From Euglena gracilis (Eukaryota; Euglenida; Euglenophyceae; Euglenales): a stretch of 64,000 nt of DNA. Below are positions 35,823-46,414 of this stretch, one piece after another. Under the pieces are notes generated by a model. It ran no database searches and had not been told where the DNA came from. It was given only the letters and a program-made list of their open reading frames with translations. The translations under genes and the position numbers were made by a program. Where the stretch lies: positions 16,906,691 through 16,970,690 of the forward strand of contig CP154955.1 in NCBI GenBank assembly GCA_039621445.1, written 5' to 3'. Numbering within the stretch: position 1 is the first letter of the stretch; each line of letters starts with the position of its first letter.

Positions 35823-37600
35823 TAATGGTTGAAACTCAGAATTTTTTAAAGTTTTAATTTACAGCTCTTTGGGTCTCCCTCACACCAGGATCTGGTTGAT
35901 GGCCAGCGCAGCCACCCCTCACGCTCATTCAAGCATTTCAATCGCTTAAAGTTGACCCCCTCCCCACCTCAGGCTGTACCAACTGATGCGTTGGGGTCGT
36001 ACCCCCCTTGATTAACGCGCACATGATAATAATATGGTTTGTATTTATTATTATCACACATAGGTTTTTGGACCAATTTCATGGGCAAAAAATGCTTGGC
36101 AAGTGTGGGAAACATAGTATTTCGCCAGCCAGCAAAGAGGCTTCAAACGACCAAAATCCGGTCATTTCATGGCCAATTGGCATTCAGTTTTCCATAAAAT
36201 CGTTGAATTTCATGACCTGAGGCATTTCAGGCACCATAGCAACGGTAACATGGGTTCAAGAACCCTCCTCAATGTCATAGGGTATTTTGCTTCCTGGTGG
36301 CTGTAGGCGAAATATTAGTATCACAGAACTATTCTTATTCTTATCGCGCATTTTATTATGATCACTTGCTAATGCGAATACGGCCCAAAAGAAAAGAGAG
36401 ATCAAGGAACAAAAAATCCGGATTTCTACACAAAAATTGTGGGTCAACACACGATTTCAGCAGCGAACCTTGTGGATTGGGTGCCGATTTTTTTTGGTGC
36501 AAGACACAACGCCCCTTGTGAATATTGTGGGCGGTAACCACGATATGCACACGGGGCGCCATGGATTGAGCCAAATCCACGGTGCCCCTTGTGAATATCG
36601 TGGGTGTTTTTGTACGAGGAAAGTACTTGTGTTCTTTGGCACATGCCCAAGGGGGCAGTGAACATAATCGACGCCTCTTTGCCCCCACCACCCAAGACCG
36701 CGGTGTTTCTTGACGCACTCGCTGCCGACACCACCGAAAAAGGCAGACTCGGTTCATGACGTCGGGGTGCCAAGATGCAGAGTGTGCGGCGGTTGCTTGC
36801 GCCCTCAATTCTGTGGCTCTGTGCAACCACCTGCAGGCTGTGCATGAGGACCTTGATGATTGGTTTGTGGTTTGTGGTGTGGATTTTGTTCGAAACCGCC
36901 GTGGTTCTACACATTTTCGCTTTTGGCCCAATCCTCGGTGCCTGTGTGATTATTGTGGGTAGTCCCTGCGAAAGTTCCCAGATGTTCACTCGGGGCGCAC
37001 GACTCAATACATGGTTTTAAGAGTTATGTCACATGTGGTACATACATCTAGACAGGCGAGCATATTTTTCCGAGAAAACTCATTGCGTTCATTTCAGCTT
37101 TGCTGATTGGGTGAGGCAAAGAAATGTGTGGCTCTGGATGGAGACCAAAGTGTCGAAACAAATGCCGGCCAAAAGGAGAGCTCGGAAGAAACACCTTTGA
37201 GTGGACAACAAGAACCCAAAAGGTGAGTTGGACTCCTCTCCAGGTCGCTGTGGGGGAGGGTGATCGCATCATCCTGGAGGAAGGGGTCGATGACCTCCTC
37301 CATCACCGCCACCTCTTCCGCTGGGTCAGCATCCTCGTTTCCTGAGGCATCAAGCAAAGCAGAACGTAACAACAAAAGAGTAAAGGGGTACAAAAGAACA
37401 AAGGGGTATACCAGCCAATGGTTGTAGCGGCCAAAAAGGTGTGGCAGCCAAAGAGAGTACATTAATTAGAATACCTAAATTGAAAATTGAAAACACAAAT
37501 ATTGGGTTAATTTTAAACATATCGTAACAGATTATTATGGTGAAAGTAGTTTATCATTATTTAAAATTGGTTTTTTTAATATTACATCTACAATAGTGAA
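35823..37600. other. Mixed AT-rich DNA with a small direct repeat
   Basis: ccccttgtgaatattgtggg (36513) and ccccttgtgaatatcgtggg (36583) form a direct repeat about 70 bp apart, with gattgggtgcc/gattgagcc relatives nearby. Several overlapping frames are open on both strands at 36360-37010, so I do not call a gene. Nothing else is recognised. Confidence 0.4.
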
Positions 37601-38036
37601 AACAACAAATTGTCATATACCTATGTTGCCTCCATTTATGCCTTGTCTGAGTTAACACGTGAATCAAGGACATTTATTTGTATAAAAAAAGAATGCACAT
37701 TAGGAAATGGAGGGAATATGCTGGTTCCAGTTTAATTCTTATTGATGGTAAATCAGAAAATATAAATAATTTATCAAGGGATGAATTAGATCAATATTCA
37801 CATCCACCTATGTTACCCGAAATTGAGGATGTTGTTAGTTTAGGAATATATAAAATGAATTATGTATATGGTAGTGAAGAATATTTAAGAAAAAGGAGTA
37901 ATTTATTGAAAAAATATTATCTGTGTATATTGGTGGTTTAAAAGCATTGAATGAAAATGTAAAGAAAGCAGCTGCATTGTTAGAAACAATGGGAAAAAAG
38001 ATGAGGAAATGATATTGGATACAATACACATGGTAT
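37600..38036 (+). pseudogene. AT-rich coding fragment with frameshifts
   Basis: Consecutive overlapping frames look coding with A/T-rich codons: YVASIYALSELTRESRTFIC, then IDGKSENINNLSRDELDQYS with PPMLPEIEDVVSLGIYKMNY, then YIGGLKALNENVKKAAALLE, then KDEEMILDTIHMV and a stop. The shifts between frames show decay. Codon use is opposite to that of the host exons, which suggests foreign origin (virus, transposon or organelle). Product unknown. It is cut on the right by the C-run element at 38056. Confidence 0.45.
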
Positions 38037-38055
38037 AAGAAATGATTGTTTTATG

Positions 38056-38170
38056 GCATTACCCCCCCCCCTGTGTCCAACGACCCCCCTATGTCCAATG
38101 ACCACCCCCCGGTCAGAGAACACCTTTTCGGTGGTTTGACCAAATTTTTGGTCCCGGCGCGAAGCGCCAT
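38056..38170. mobile_element. Truncated copy of the tatgtccaacgacc C-run element
   Basis: Matches 481-590: C-run, gtgtccaacgacccccctat, tgaccaccccccggtcagag, ttttggtcccggcgcgaagc. It abuts the decayed minus-strand gene at 38170 and appears to have truncated it. Confidence 0.75.
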
Positions 38171-38960
38171 TGACGTGGCGCCGAGTATAGAACGTCAGGA
38201 TATCATCTGGCGGGGCATCCAACGCTTCTTTCAGGTCCTGCTTTCTCGTCCACCAGTTGCAATTCGCTGCCGGAATACCCGAGGGCGTCGGGCTGGAGGA
38301 AAGGCAGCCCATATACAAATTGTGTGGATTGGGAGGGGGAATGATTCTGAGATCCTCATCTGCCCATAGAAAATGGGTAAATCGGCCATAACAACAAGAC
38401 CATTGTTTGGAACCCCATTCATTACCTGGGGGATTGTGCAGCTCAAGTTCGTTTGAATTTTCAAAAGTGTTAAGGACAAAAGGAAAATGCTGAATTCAAT
38501 CCCAACAAAAGGAGAATCCCCCATTCAGACGAGGGAAATGCAAATATTCTTCTTACTGAAAGCGGATTTCTTCATCGGGCTTCAAGTATGGAGGGGGTTT
38601 GCACGACAACACACTCTCATACACAATGTGAAATGGTGTGGTATGTGTGCACATAAATAACATTCGCAAGCAACAAAACTGCCTCATGCAGGCTGAACAT
38701 TTGCTGCTGCTCCTCCTGCAAAGTGCCGATCCTGATCCCACAGGTTGCCGTCACTTCGAACTTGTTGTCTGTGAAGGCGAGCAAAGGAATCACCTTCCAT
38801 TTTCATTGCCTGAATCATACCAAGGTATACTGAAATCCCCAAACTGAATTTCGCTTGAAAACTAATTCCATGGAGAATTGCAAGGCTGCTTGTTTCTTCA
38901 TTGAATTCATCCGCCAAAAAACAAATACCGAGTCTCCACAAATTACAAACCATGAAACCT
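38171..38960 (-). pseudogene. Decayed multi-frame gene, product unknown
   Basis: Read on the minus strand from 38960, three frames follow each other with good coding appearance: FLADEFNEETSSLAILHGIS; then IPLLAFTDNKFEVTATCGIR, IGTLQEEQQQMFSLHEAVLL, LANVIYVHTYHTIS; then SVLSCKPPPYLKPDEEIRF with a gtaaga donor. A further part (38490 to 38171) reads PPGNEWGSKQWSCCYGRFTH, FLWADEDLRIIPPPNPHNLY, CNWWTRKQDLKEALDAPPDD. Frameshifts and the insertion at 38056-38170 mark it as a relic. Transposon-derived protein is possible; I do not recognise the family. Confidence 0.45.
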
Positions 38961-39440
38961 CAAAACACAGCAACCACCGTACCAACCAATGTACACAAAG
39001 GCACCCGGCATTTTATTTTGTGAATGATTCGAGCATGATTAAATGTTTCCAAGGAAAATATCACAGATAATTTTGGTGGATAATTCTGCCCAAAAATATT
39101 AATTGTACTACAGTTTTGAGCTCAAAATTTCAGAACCAAACGGCTCTCAAAAGAGAGGCGACAAAGAAGTGGGACCATGGCAGCCAACCCTGCAGGACCC
39201 AGAACATTGCAAACAGGTTCAGAGAGGGTGGTGGGGTCACGGGGGGTCATCTGTGCAAACTTTGAGTTTACGGGAACCGGTAAAGATGCTTTCAACGACT
39301 GCATTTTGATGTGAGGGACCACCACTCCACTAGCAACCCAGGCAAGTTTTGGTGGGGTACACCTGCATAGCTGTCCACCACCACCAAACTGACTGGCCAA
39401 AATGTCTCCTGAAGTATGCCACTTTGAAGGTTGTCGAGAG
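38961..39440. other. No gene recognised
   Basis: Contains gtcacggggggtca at 39236, related to the arms at 40490 and 41938, and gaagtatgccactttgaagg at 39411, which recurs inverted at 40929-40950. Probably fragments of one element family. Confidence 0.4.
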
Positions 39441-40174
39441 CAGGTTTTTTTTAAAGGCCGGGGGTCGCCATACTCACCCACCCGGGGACCCATTCAACCT
39501 TTCCAAAAATTTTCGGCGCCTTGGGCGCCGAAAAGTGTATACCCCCCTGAACTCCAGCGCTCTCTTGGCTGCGCTGAGCTGCTCTTGCAGATTGGGGTAC
39601 CCGTCTGGCTCGTGCGGGTGCTCCCTTGCTGCCTGCGTGATGCGGGCCTCTGCGCGTGCCCGTACCGCCTCAGCCCACTTCAGCAGGCCCGTGCGGTAGC
39701 CCTCGTCGTCTCGGTGGGCCTTGGTTTTGCATTCCACATACTGGTGGAGGCCGTCGTCGAGGCGCGCCAGCACTGACGAGGTGGGTAGCCACAGTCGGTA
39801 CTTCTTCCCCTTGCTGAGCATCTCCCTCAGGTACGGGGACACCAGCTCGTCGGGGTCTGTGGAGAGGACGTGCCCCTCCACCAGCGTGGCGTTCGGCGCA
39901 CCTGCGTCCGGCATGGGGCAGTGCTCCTCCACGTCGGTGGCCATCGGCTGTGGGTGCATGGCCCAGGTCCTTGTAGTTGAACAGCGCGCTGGCGATCTGC
40001 GGGACGAACTTGTGCACCACCATGATGGCCGCCCCCACCTCCGTCCCTGGGTGGAGCTTGTACACCTCGGGGTCTCGGATGATGTCCGGCAGAGCCCCCC
40101 CCCCCCGGGGTCCCCAGTGGGGTGCTCTGCTGGACCCCCCCCCTGGAGTCCAAGACTTAAAAAAAAAACTCCTG
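39441..40174 (-). mobile_element. Long hAT-type element carrying coding DNA (Pack-type candidate)
   Basis: On the minus strand it begins CAGGAGTTTTTTTTTTAAG (40174 downwards) and ends TTTAAAAAAAACCTG (39441). Flanks are gttgggag and gtcgagag, 6/8 alike. The order matches the 24047 MITE: TIR, C/G arm, then tacacttttcggcgcc-caa-ggcgccgaaaa (39510-39538), ccccgggtgggtg arm, TIR. The difference is about 530 bp of GC-rich coding sequence between the first arm and the hairpin. Confidence 0.65.
39545..40075 (-). pseudogene. Frameshifted retroelement-like N-terminal coding segment
   Basis: The first frame reads DIIRDPEVYKLHPGTEVGAA, MVVHKFVPQIASALFNYKDL. After a frameshift near 39955 it continues CPMPDAGAPNATLVEGHVLS, TDPDELVSPYLREMLSKGKK, YRLWLPTSSVLARLDDGLHQ, then a helical Lys/Arg/Glu-rich tail. 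The string C…GHVLSTD…LREMLSKGKKYR resembles the region just upstream of the reverse-transcriptase domain in a family of eukaryotic retroelement proteins (GHVLTGD…LRxLLSKGPKYR); this is from memory and unverified. No polymerase motifs follow. Its GC-rich codons match host genes rather than the surrounding AT-rich DNA. Confidence 0.5.
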
Positions 40175-42095
40175 GTTGGGAGGTAGCATCAATGTTCCCC
40201 GAAAAGAAAGGCTGAAATGACGAAGGCATATTCATTGTATGAAACATAATTGGCATTTTTTTAAAAAAAATGTGTTGTTTTTGAAAGAAAAAAAAACTTC
40301 AAATCCTACTAAGTTCAAAATCTGCCAAAAAAAAAAACTCAAAAACATCCAAAAATGAAAAAAAAAAGAATTTCATGACTTTTTTTTCATTTTCTGTGGA
40401 AGGAAGTTTTTGCAGAAATGACCCAGAAGTTTCCAAGAACGGGTGAAAATATACATTCAAAAATTCCAAGCAAAACCTCGTTGGTGCAGGTCACGGGGGG
40501 GGGGGGCTTGGCAGTCAAGTTCGGGTCCCAAAACCCCCCCCTCTCCCCTGTCTCCTTGACAGGAGGTTCTGCAGGACCCCCCCGGTGCCTGTCTCCCCAA
40601 ACAAAACAACTTCGTCACTATGACCCCCCCATGATGTACCCCCCCAGGAGGCCAAAATTGAGGGGAGGTACACAATGGGGGGGTGCACAATGGGGGGCAA
40701 TTGAAAGGCATGCACAGCAAATTTGCATGCTCCTCCATTTTGCATAAAAATTCTGAATGTCACTTTTGAACGGTCTGTTGAGAGCAACGTCCATGATTTG
40801 GCATAGACCCTGTGCACCCAGTTGGGATGTACAAAACATCGCTTCCTGTTTGGCGGGATATGCCTGCGGATGGCGGGGTGAGGTGCATTCCTCATGCGAT
40901 CATTGATGTTTGATGTTGCCTCCCGACTACCTCCAAAGTGGCATACTTCCCCCGTGACCCCCCGGAGCCAAGGAATAGTGGGGAGGGGGGTCCCGCGGGA
41001 CCCCCCTGTCAAGTTGCGAACCAACCGGACCTGTCGAGTTCGAGGGGTGAAGGGAGGGGGTTTGGGGTCTGGACTACCCCCCATTATGTACCCCTGGGGG
41101 GGCAGCCGGCTCATTGCGGGAAATTGCTGATGGATTTTTTGGTGATCGCTAGCGAGTTGTCCCCCCCCCCCCCGCGAAAAAAAGGAAAATGACTCGAAAC
41201 CCACCCAAACGCCTTCCAAAACGCCCAATTTGCAAATTTGTCAATTTGCAAAAAAAATTTGGAGGGAGGGGTTTAAAAACTTTTTTAGAGGGGGTTGGAC
41301 TTGTTGTTAGTGGTCAGTTGTAGCAACCACGAATGGTCAGGGTTGCTTGTTTTATTTTTCACATGGAAAAATTGCGGAAAATTGTTGAAAAATTGGAAAT
41401 GTTGTTCCATTATGTCAAAATGACCTAGGATGGGGACCAGGACACCTATTAGAATCCTCAAAGGGTCATTTGAGGTGTAAACTTTTTCAAAGGGAACATC
41501 ATACAGATAGGGTCGTGAAGGCTCGTCCGGATCCTAAGGGTCTTTTCGGGTCTTTTTCCAATGAAGTTGTGCATTTCAACAAATAAAATTTGTCTTGTGA
41601 AAATGCGTCCAAATCCCACCTTCCGGAGCATTGCAAAAAAAAAAAACACTGCAAAATGGGAAAATGGGGGGAATTGGGGAAAATATTTTTTCTGTTTTTC
41701 TTATCTATTTGGAAAAAAATTTTATTCTTTATGAAAAGATTGCGGAAATTTTTTCCTGGAATTTTTTCAGCAATCCTACCAATGGTCGCTGGCGACCATT
41801 TGTCCGGCAACGAGCTAGGTAGAGACCACCCAAAATTCCATCACCGATTTCTCGGGCCTCAACGATCCACGAAAAGAAAGGCCAAAGTGATAAAGGTTGA
41901 TTCATTGTATGAAAATTGAAGGTTTGATACTTGGGTCACGGGGGGGGGGGTCACGGGGGGGGTCACGGGGATAGCAACCCCCTCTGAACAAGGGATGTCC
42001 TGCTCAACCATTTCTCACTCTCACTGAGATCGGGAGGTTGCCAGCTTTTTTTTTGTTTTTCATTTCCACAAAAATCATGCATTTGCCGGCTACCG
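40175..42095. other. Repeat-derived DNA with gtcacgggg arms, no gene
   Basis: gtcacgggggggg at 40491 and its inverse cccccgtgacccc at 40952-40964 bracket about 470 bp. gtcacggggg occurs three times at 41936-41970. A-rich tracts at 40260-40400 and 41630-41720. No convincing coding sequence. Confidence 0.45.
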
Positions 42096-43118
42096 TCAAG
42101 GATCAGTGCTCACATGCAGCCCCCCCCCCCAACTCGGGGATGTTGCATGCCCAGATGGCATAGATGGCAGGGGCCGTTTGTTTGGTTTGTGGTTGGTGCT
42201 GGCACTTGGGCGTGCACTGGCGCTTGAGCGGGCTTGTGGTTGCGTGGTTGTTGATGCGCCCTCGTCTAGGGCCATGGCCTCTTCGTGCACGACAGATGAC
42301 CATGCTTGCGTGGCCCGCTGCAAAGAATTGACAAAGGTTACAAAAAAAAGGAGAGCGTTTCATCTGTGCCAATGCTGTGTCATCCATCTTCAATGGCGCA
42401 ACCTTACCAAATACAGGGGGTGTCGGATATCTGTCGAACCCTTTCTTTGTCTTTTCTAACGTCGGCGTTCTTACCACCGCAGGACCCCCCCCCCAGGTCC
42501 GCAGCCCAAACCTCGCAAGGAGGAATTCCGTCAGTCTGAGCACCAGAAATAAAGCATCAGGGGCCCAAACCGGCCTCTGGGAAGCGCAAGGAAGCCGACA
42601 ACGAACGATCGGTTACGGTATGTTCTATGTTGAACATAATCTGCTGGAGGACCCTGTGGTGACAGAATCATTCGAGGGCAAGAGTTTCCTCTTGGAGGTC
42701 CATGACGTTGTTCCACCGGTCTCCATCTTCGCGGGGTGTTCCTCTGTTCTTTCTGTGGTTCTTCATTAGGAGAGGAAACACACTCTTCCTTGATGCTCCT
42801 CCTGTTGAAAAATTTCTGTCTTCTCCTGATTTCTTTTTCGACTTGTTGACTGAGGCCTATTTCGTCGACAATCTTCACAATTATATCCTTATCCCTTTCA
42901 AACGAGACTCCATTGTCCCTCATCAATCCAATTGCAATGTTGGCTCTGAAAGGATGCTGCACGTCCTCGCAAATCATTTTTTTGTCGACAAGATCAGGAA
43001 ATTCTTTGAGTGTGTCCCTCATCTTGTTGATGACCGCATCCTTCAACGCTCCGCATAATGTCTTGTGGAAATGGGAATAGTTTGAGTCAGTAACCCAATA
43101 GTGCTGTCGAAACGTTTT
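42096..43118 (-). pseudogene. Coding remnant(s) of an unidentified, probably mobile-element, protein
   Basis: From 43118 down, the minus strand reads FRQHYWVTDSNYSHFHKTLC, GALKDAVINKMRDTLKEFPD, KKMICEDVQHPFRANIAIGL, ERDKDIIVKIVDEIGLSQQV, EKEIRRRQKFFNRRSIKEEC, ending at a stop near 42615. There is no ATG upstream, so it is a fragment. A second part at 42450-42100 reads MDDTALAQMKRSPFF then, after a shift in a 7-T run, VTFVNSLQRATQAWSSVVHE and a Ser/Ala/Thr-rich linker. The WVTDSNYxHFxK…KDAVINKM segment recurs, decayed, at 34772-34890, so it is repetitive. Family unknown. Confidence 0.5.
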
Positions 43119-43139
43119 CTTTTATCCACACTATTTCAA

Positions 43140-43520
43140 AAATCAATTGTTTTTTTTCCCTGAAAATAAGCATATTTTAAATGATGCATTGGTGTTTATG
43201 TGTAATATCAAGGATAATTTATTAGTACATATATTTGAATCTAATAATATGGTTGATATGTATATAGTATTATCAATGATTTTATTGTTGTTTATTATGC
43301 TTGTTTTTTCTGTTTGTTTTTTACATCATGAATTGATGCTTTTGATCAATTGGATGATGCAAATGAGTATGATTTACAAACAGATTATTATTGTAATTGA
43401 CATACAGTGTGGTATGATGGGATCCCATTCATATCAAGCTACATATTTTGATTTCAAAATTAACAATTCATCAACCTTACTCCATTTAACCTTTTTTTGT
43501 TATTTTGATATATAATATAT
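43140..43520 (+). pseudogene. AT-rich coding-like fragment
   Basis: A long AT-rich frame (NKHILNDALVFMCNIKDNLL, VHIFESNNMVDMYIV, then a hydrophobic segment) gives way to another frame (FDQLDDANEYDLQTDYYCN and stop). As at 37600-38036, codon use is A/T-ending and frames shift. Product unknown; foreign or viral origin is possible but unproven. Confidence 0.3.
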
Positions 43521-43790
43521 ATGTGTATTTTATGTTTGTATATGTATATGTATATGTATATATATATGTATATGTATATATATATATGTGTGTGTGTGTG
43601 TATGTAAATGTAAATGCAAGGCATTCATAATTCATAATGAAATATATATATATATATATAATAATAATATAATAATGAATATATATATATATATATTATC
43701 TATTAAATATATATAATAATAAATATATAAATAAAATATATATTATATATTTATATATATATATATATTATATATTTATTATTATATTTA
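43521..43790. repeat. TA / TATG simple-sequence region
   Basis: Long tatatg and atatat tracts with almost no G/C; it separates the AT-rich coding-like fragment from duplication block 1. Confidence 0.95.
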
Positions 43791-44382
43791 ATACCCACAC
43801 CCACACCTTTTGTTGGTGTCACAACACTGCAACAGTAATTACGGAAGTGCCAGCTCACGTGTGGTGCAGGGAAGTGGGGATGGGTTGTCCCACGATGATC
43901 ACCATTTGTGGGTCTACCCCCAGGTGCTGGGGGCTCACTGGACACCAGAAGCTTGAAAGAAGCCATTGGCGGAAGACCTTGACAATAATTTTAGTTTCTA
44001 CAGCAATCTGGTCATTTATTCAGCGAAAGGCCTTCAATATTTGGAGTAAAGCTCGTCTCGGCTACACGCCCGGCAGTGTCATCATCGGCCAGCCTTGGGA
44101 GGGAAACAACGTCCAGCAACACAGCAGTCAAACTTCATATTTGGTTGTCTTCTCATGGTGTTGACCCACCCTTAGACGAACTCCTGATCTCAATCACCAC
44201 CCACATGAAGTCGGCGGGTGGGATTGTGAGGAATGGGCTCAGCCGTGTTTCCACTACGGGGTTGGACATCTGGTGCTCTTCCAAAGAAGTCGAAGAACTT
44301 GGTCGGAGAACTAGATCTCCACAAAATTGTATTTATTATTTGATATGTATTTTGTGATATGATATATTTTCAATGGTACAAT

Positions 44383-44592
44383 TTATTTTTGCAAGGTGTT
44401 CTCCTGTAATTGTGAACAAAACTCTTTACTCTTCAGGAAAACTCTGATCTTCTCCAAAAAAGCTCCTCTGCCGGCACTGTCAATGCCCACATCCATTTGC
44501 CACCTCCACAGCCCCTCAATGTGGACGTTTGTTTGCGGTTCGTCAGAGGGTTCCATCGGGTCATCTTCCCTTCTGGTGTTCGTCGATTTTCT
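44383..44592 (-). pseudogene. C-terminal coding fragment (copy B), product unknown
   Basis: Open from a TGA near 44592 to a TAA at 44383-44385: NTRREDDPMEPSDEPQTNVH, IEGLWRWQMDVGIDSAGRGA, FLEKIRVFLKSKEFCSQLQE, NTLQK. Copy A keeps the same peptide with a stop and a frameshift, which supports that this is real ancestral coding sequence. Family not recognised. Confidence 0.5.
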
Positions 44593-45212
44593 GCACAGTC
44601 ACGTCAGCCAAGGAACCTAGAAAGTCTGCCAGGGTTTCATCAAAACCTTGGTTCTAAAGTCTGATGCCCACCTTGTTGGTAAGTCATCAGCCGAGGCCAC
44701 AAACCTGACCAACGTTGTGCCCCAATTACTGCAGGTGTCACCAGTGTTCATCCGTCTCTCCCACGGATACAAGTCACACAAGCGAACTGGGTCTTGCATT
44801 TGTCCTCCCAATTCTGAGCTTTGTCCATTCGGCAATGATGATCGCCTCAAGACATCGGGCGTCACCTTTCAATTTAAAGCCCAGTGAAGGTGCCGTTCGC
44901 ATCATCAGTTAGTCAATTTTCACACATCCACCAATCAAAGTAGGATGCATGTACACTTGCAGTGCAGAAAGCCTTTTTTTAAACTGTGCAGAAGGCAAGG
45001 AGATGGGGGCCAGGCCTCTACGGTAAAAATCCGAGAAGACATGTGATGTTATGAGTATGCCACTGCAACCCGTTCTGGAAATGATTTCCTTGGTACATAT
45101 GCACCCCATAAGCTCAAGTCTGAGGTCTGCCACCATCATCCGGCGGCAAGAGAGACCCAGGAACACAATTGTGTCTCATTTGAAGCACACCTTGGCGGCT
45201 AAGGGCCTTCAC

Positions 45213-45308
45213 CTGCTCCTGGAGTGCCTCGATGTCAGTGAGCCCATCCATCCGCCGCAGCTCCACGGGCTTGCACTCATCCACTTCGGCAGCCCCAGAC
45301 CGGTACTT
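45213..45308 (-). CDS. Isolated GC-rich exon, coiled-coil-like
   Basis: Minus strand: after ctgcag, 32 codons (KYRSGAAEVDECKPVELRRM, DGLTDIEALQEQ) end at a canonical gtgaag donor. Length is a multiple of three, codon use is host-like and GC-rich, and splice sites are present on both sides. No partner exons are visible nearby. It may be one exon of a sparse minus-strand host gene crossing the AT-rich block, or a captured fragment. Confidence 0.4.
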
Positions 45309-46013
45309 CTGCAGCGCCGGTCATCAACACAGCCACCCCACAATCACAATTGTAGCCCCCATCACCAGATCCAGCCTGCCCACCATGCACGGGTTTATTT
45401 TGTTTGGCAGATGGTGTGCAAAGATAGGTTTTCTCTGATCTAACGTGTTAATTTGTAAAACTTTGCGTTCAAAGCATGATGAGTTTCTGTCACTCCTCGA
45501 GTGTCGAACAACCAGCAAACTGTGGTGTCACAATCTCAAGTGTAGCATCCGATATATCATCCGATATAGCGGTGTAACATCCGCTATAAATGAGCTTGCC
45601 AAGCCCTCCACCAGCGTCATTGGCTGAAAATTTCTGCTTTCTTTCTAAAATTGCTTGCAAAGAGTGCCAAAACCCTGGAAAAATTGTCGAAACATTCTCT
45701 TTTGGGTGAAAAATGAGGGACAGAAACATTTTCCGCCCGGCGCCAGGTGGGGAATTTTTTTGTTGTGCGCATAAGAGGTAGGCGGTTCCACACATCCTCA
45801 CCCAAATATAGAGGGGTTTGGACACCTCCTCCCCGAAGCCTGCCCAAATGCACCGAAGCCTGCCCAAATGCATTTACGGCATAATTCGAAGACATTCGGA
45901 AATACTTGTGTTGCTCTGCCATCGGCATAAAACTCAATCCAGCTTTTTCGTTGTTTTTTTTCGCTTTTTGCATTTGCTCTTTCAATGAGGCCCCTGGTCT
46001 GGTACACATTTTG

Positions 46014-46414
46014 GTACCCCCCAAATATAACCCCCCCAAATACAAACCCCCCCAAATATAACCCCCCCTGAGGTCCTTGAAATCCCGCCCGAATATAACC
46101 CCCCCCTCTGGCGCGAAGCCCCGGAAGGAAAAAACTTCGACAAAATCTCTCCTGAAATGGTGATTTTTGGCAGATTTGGGAGCATTTTTTGCCAAAAACG
46201 TGTGAAAATTGCTCCTTCGCCCGAAAAGTGAACATTTTGGACCCCCCAAGGGTGGGCGTATTTGTGATTTTGGACCGAAAAAGTGATTACTGGATCCCAC
46301 CAGGAAGTTAATTTTTCCGACCGAATATAACCCCCCCCAGTATAAAACACCCCGTGGGGCCTTGAAATTTCCGTCCAAATATACAATCGGGGGGTTTATA
46401 TTTGGGGGGGTTTA
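46014..46414. mobile_element. TIR element with CCCCCCAAATATAA arms
   Basis: taccccccaaatataacccc at the left and ggtttatatttggggggg at the right are inverted, with extra inner copies. The middle has ctggcgcgaagccccgg and a T-rich segment. A related structure lies at 60594-60946. Confidence 0.6.

Larger units (their letters stand above)
43012..44540. repeat. Segmental duplication, copy B
   Basis: Blocks homologous to copy A in a different order: 43012-43110, then an AT-rich insert (43115-43795), then 43797-44262 and 44330-44540. Confidence 0.85.

Noticed and set aside
36362-37010. Possible cysteine-rich or membrane protein
   Set aside because: Several frames on both strands are similarly open and none has supporting motifs or boundaries.
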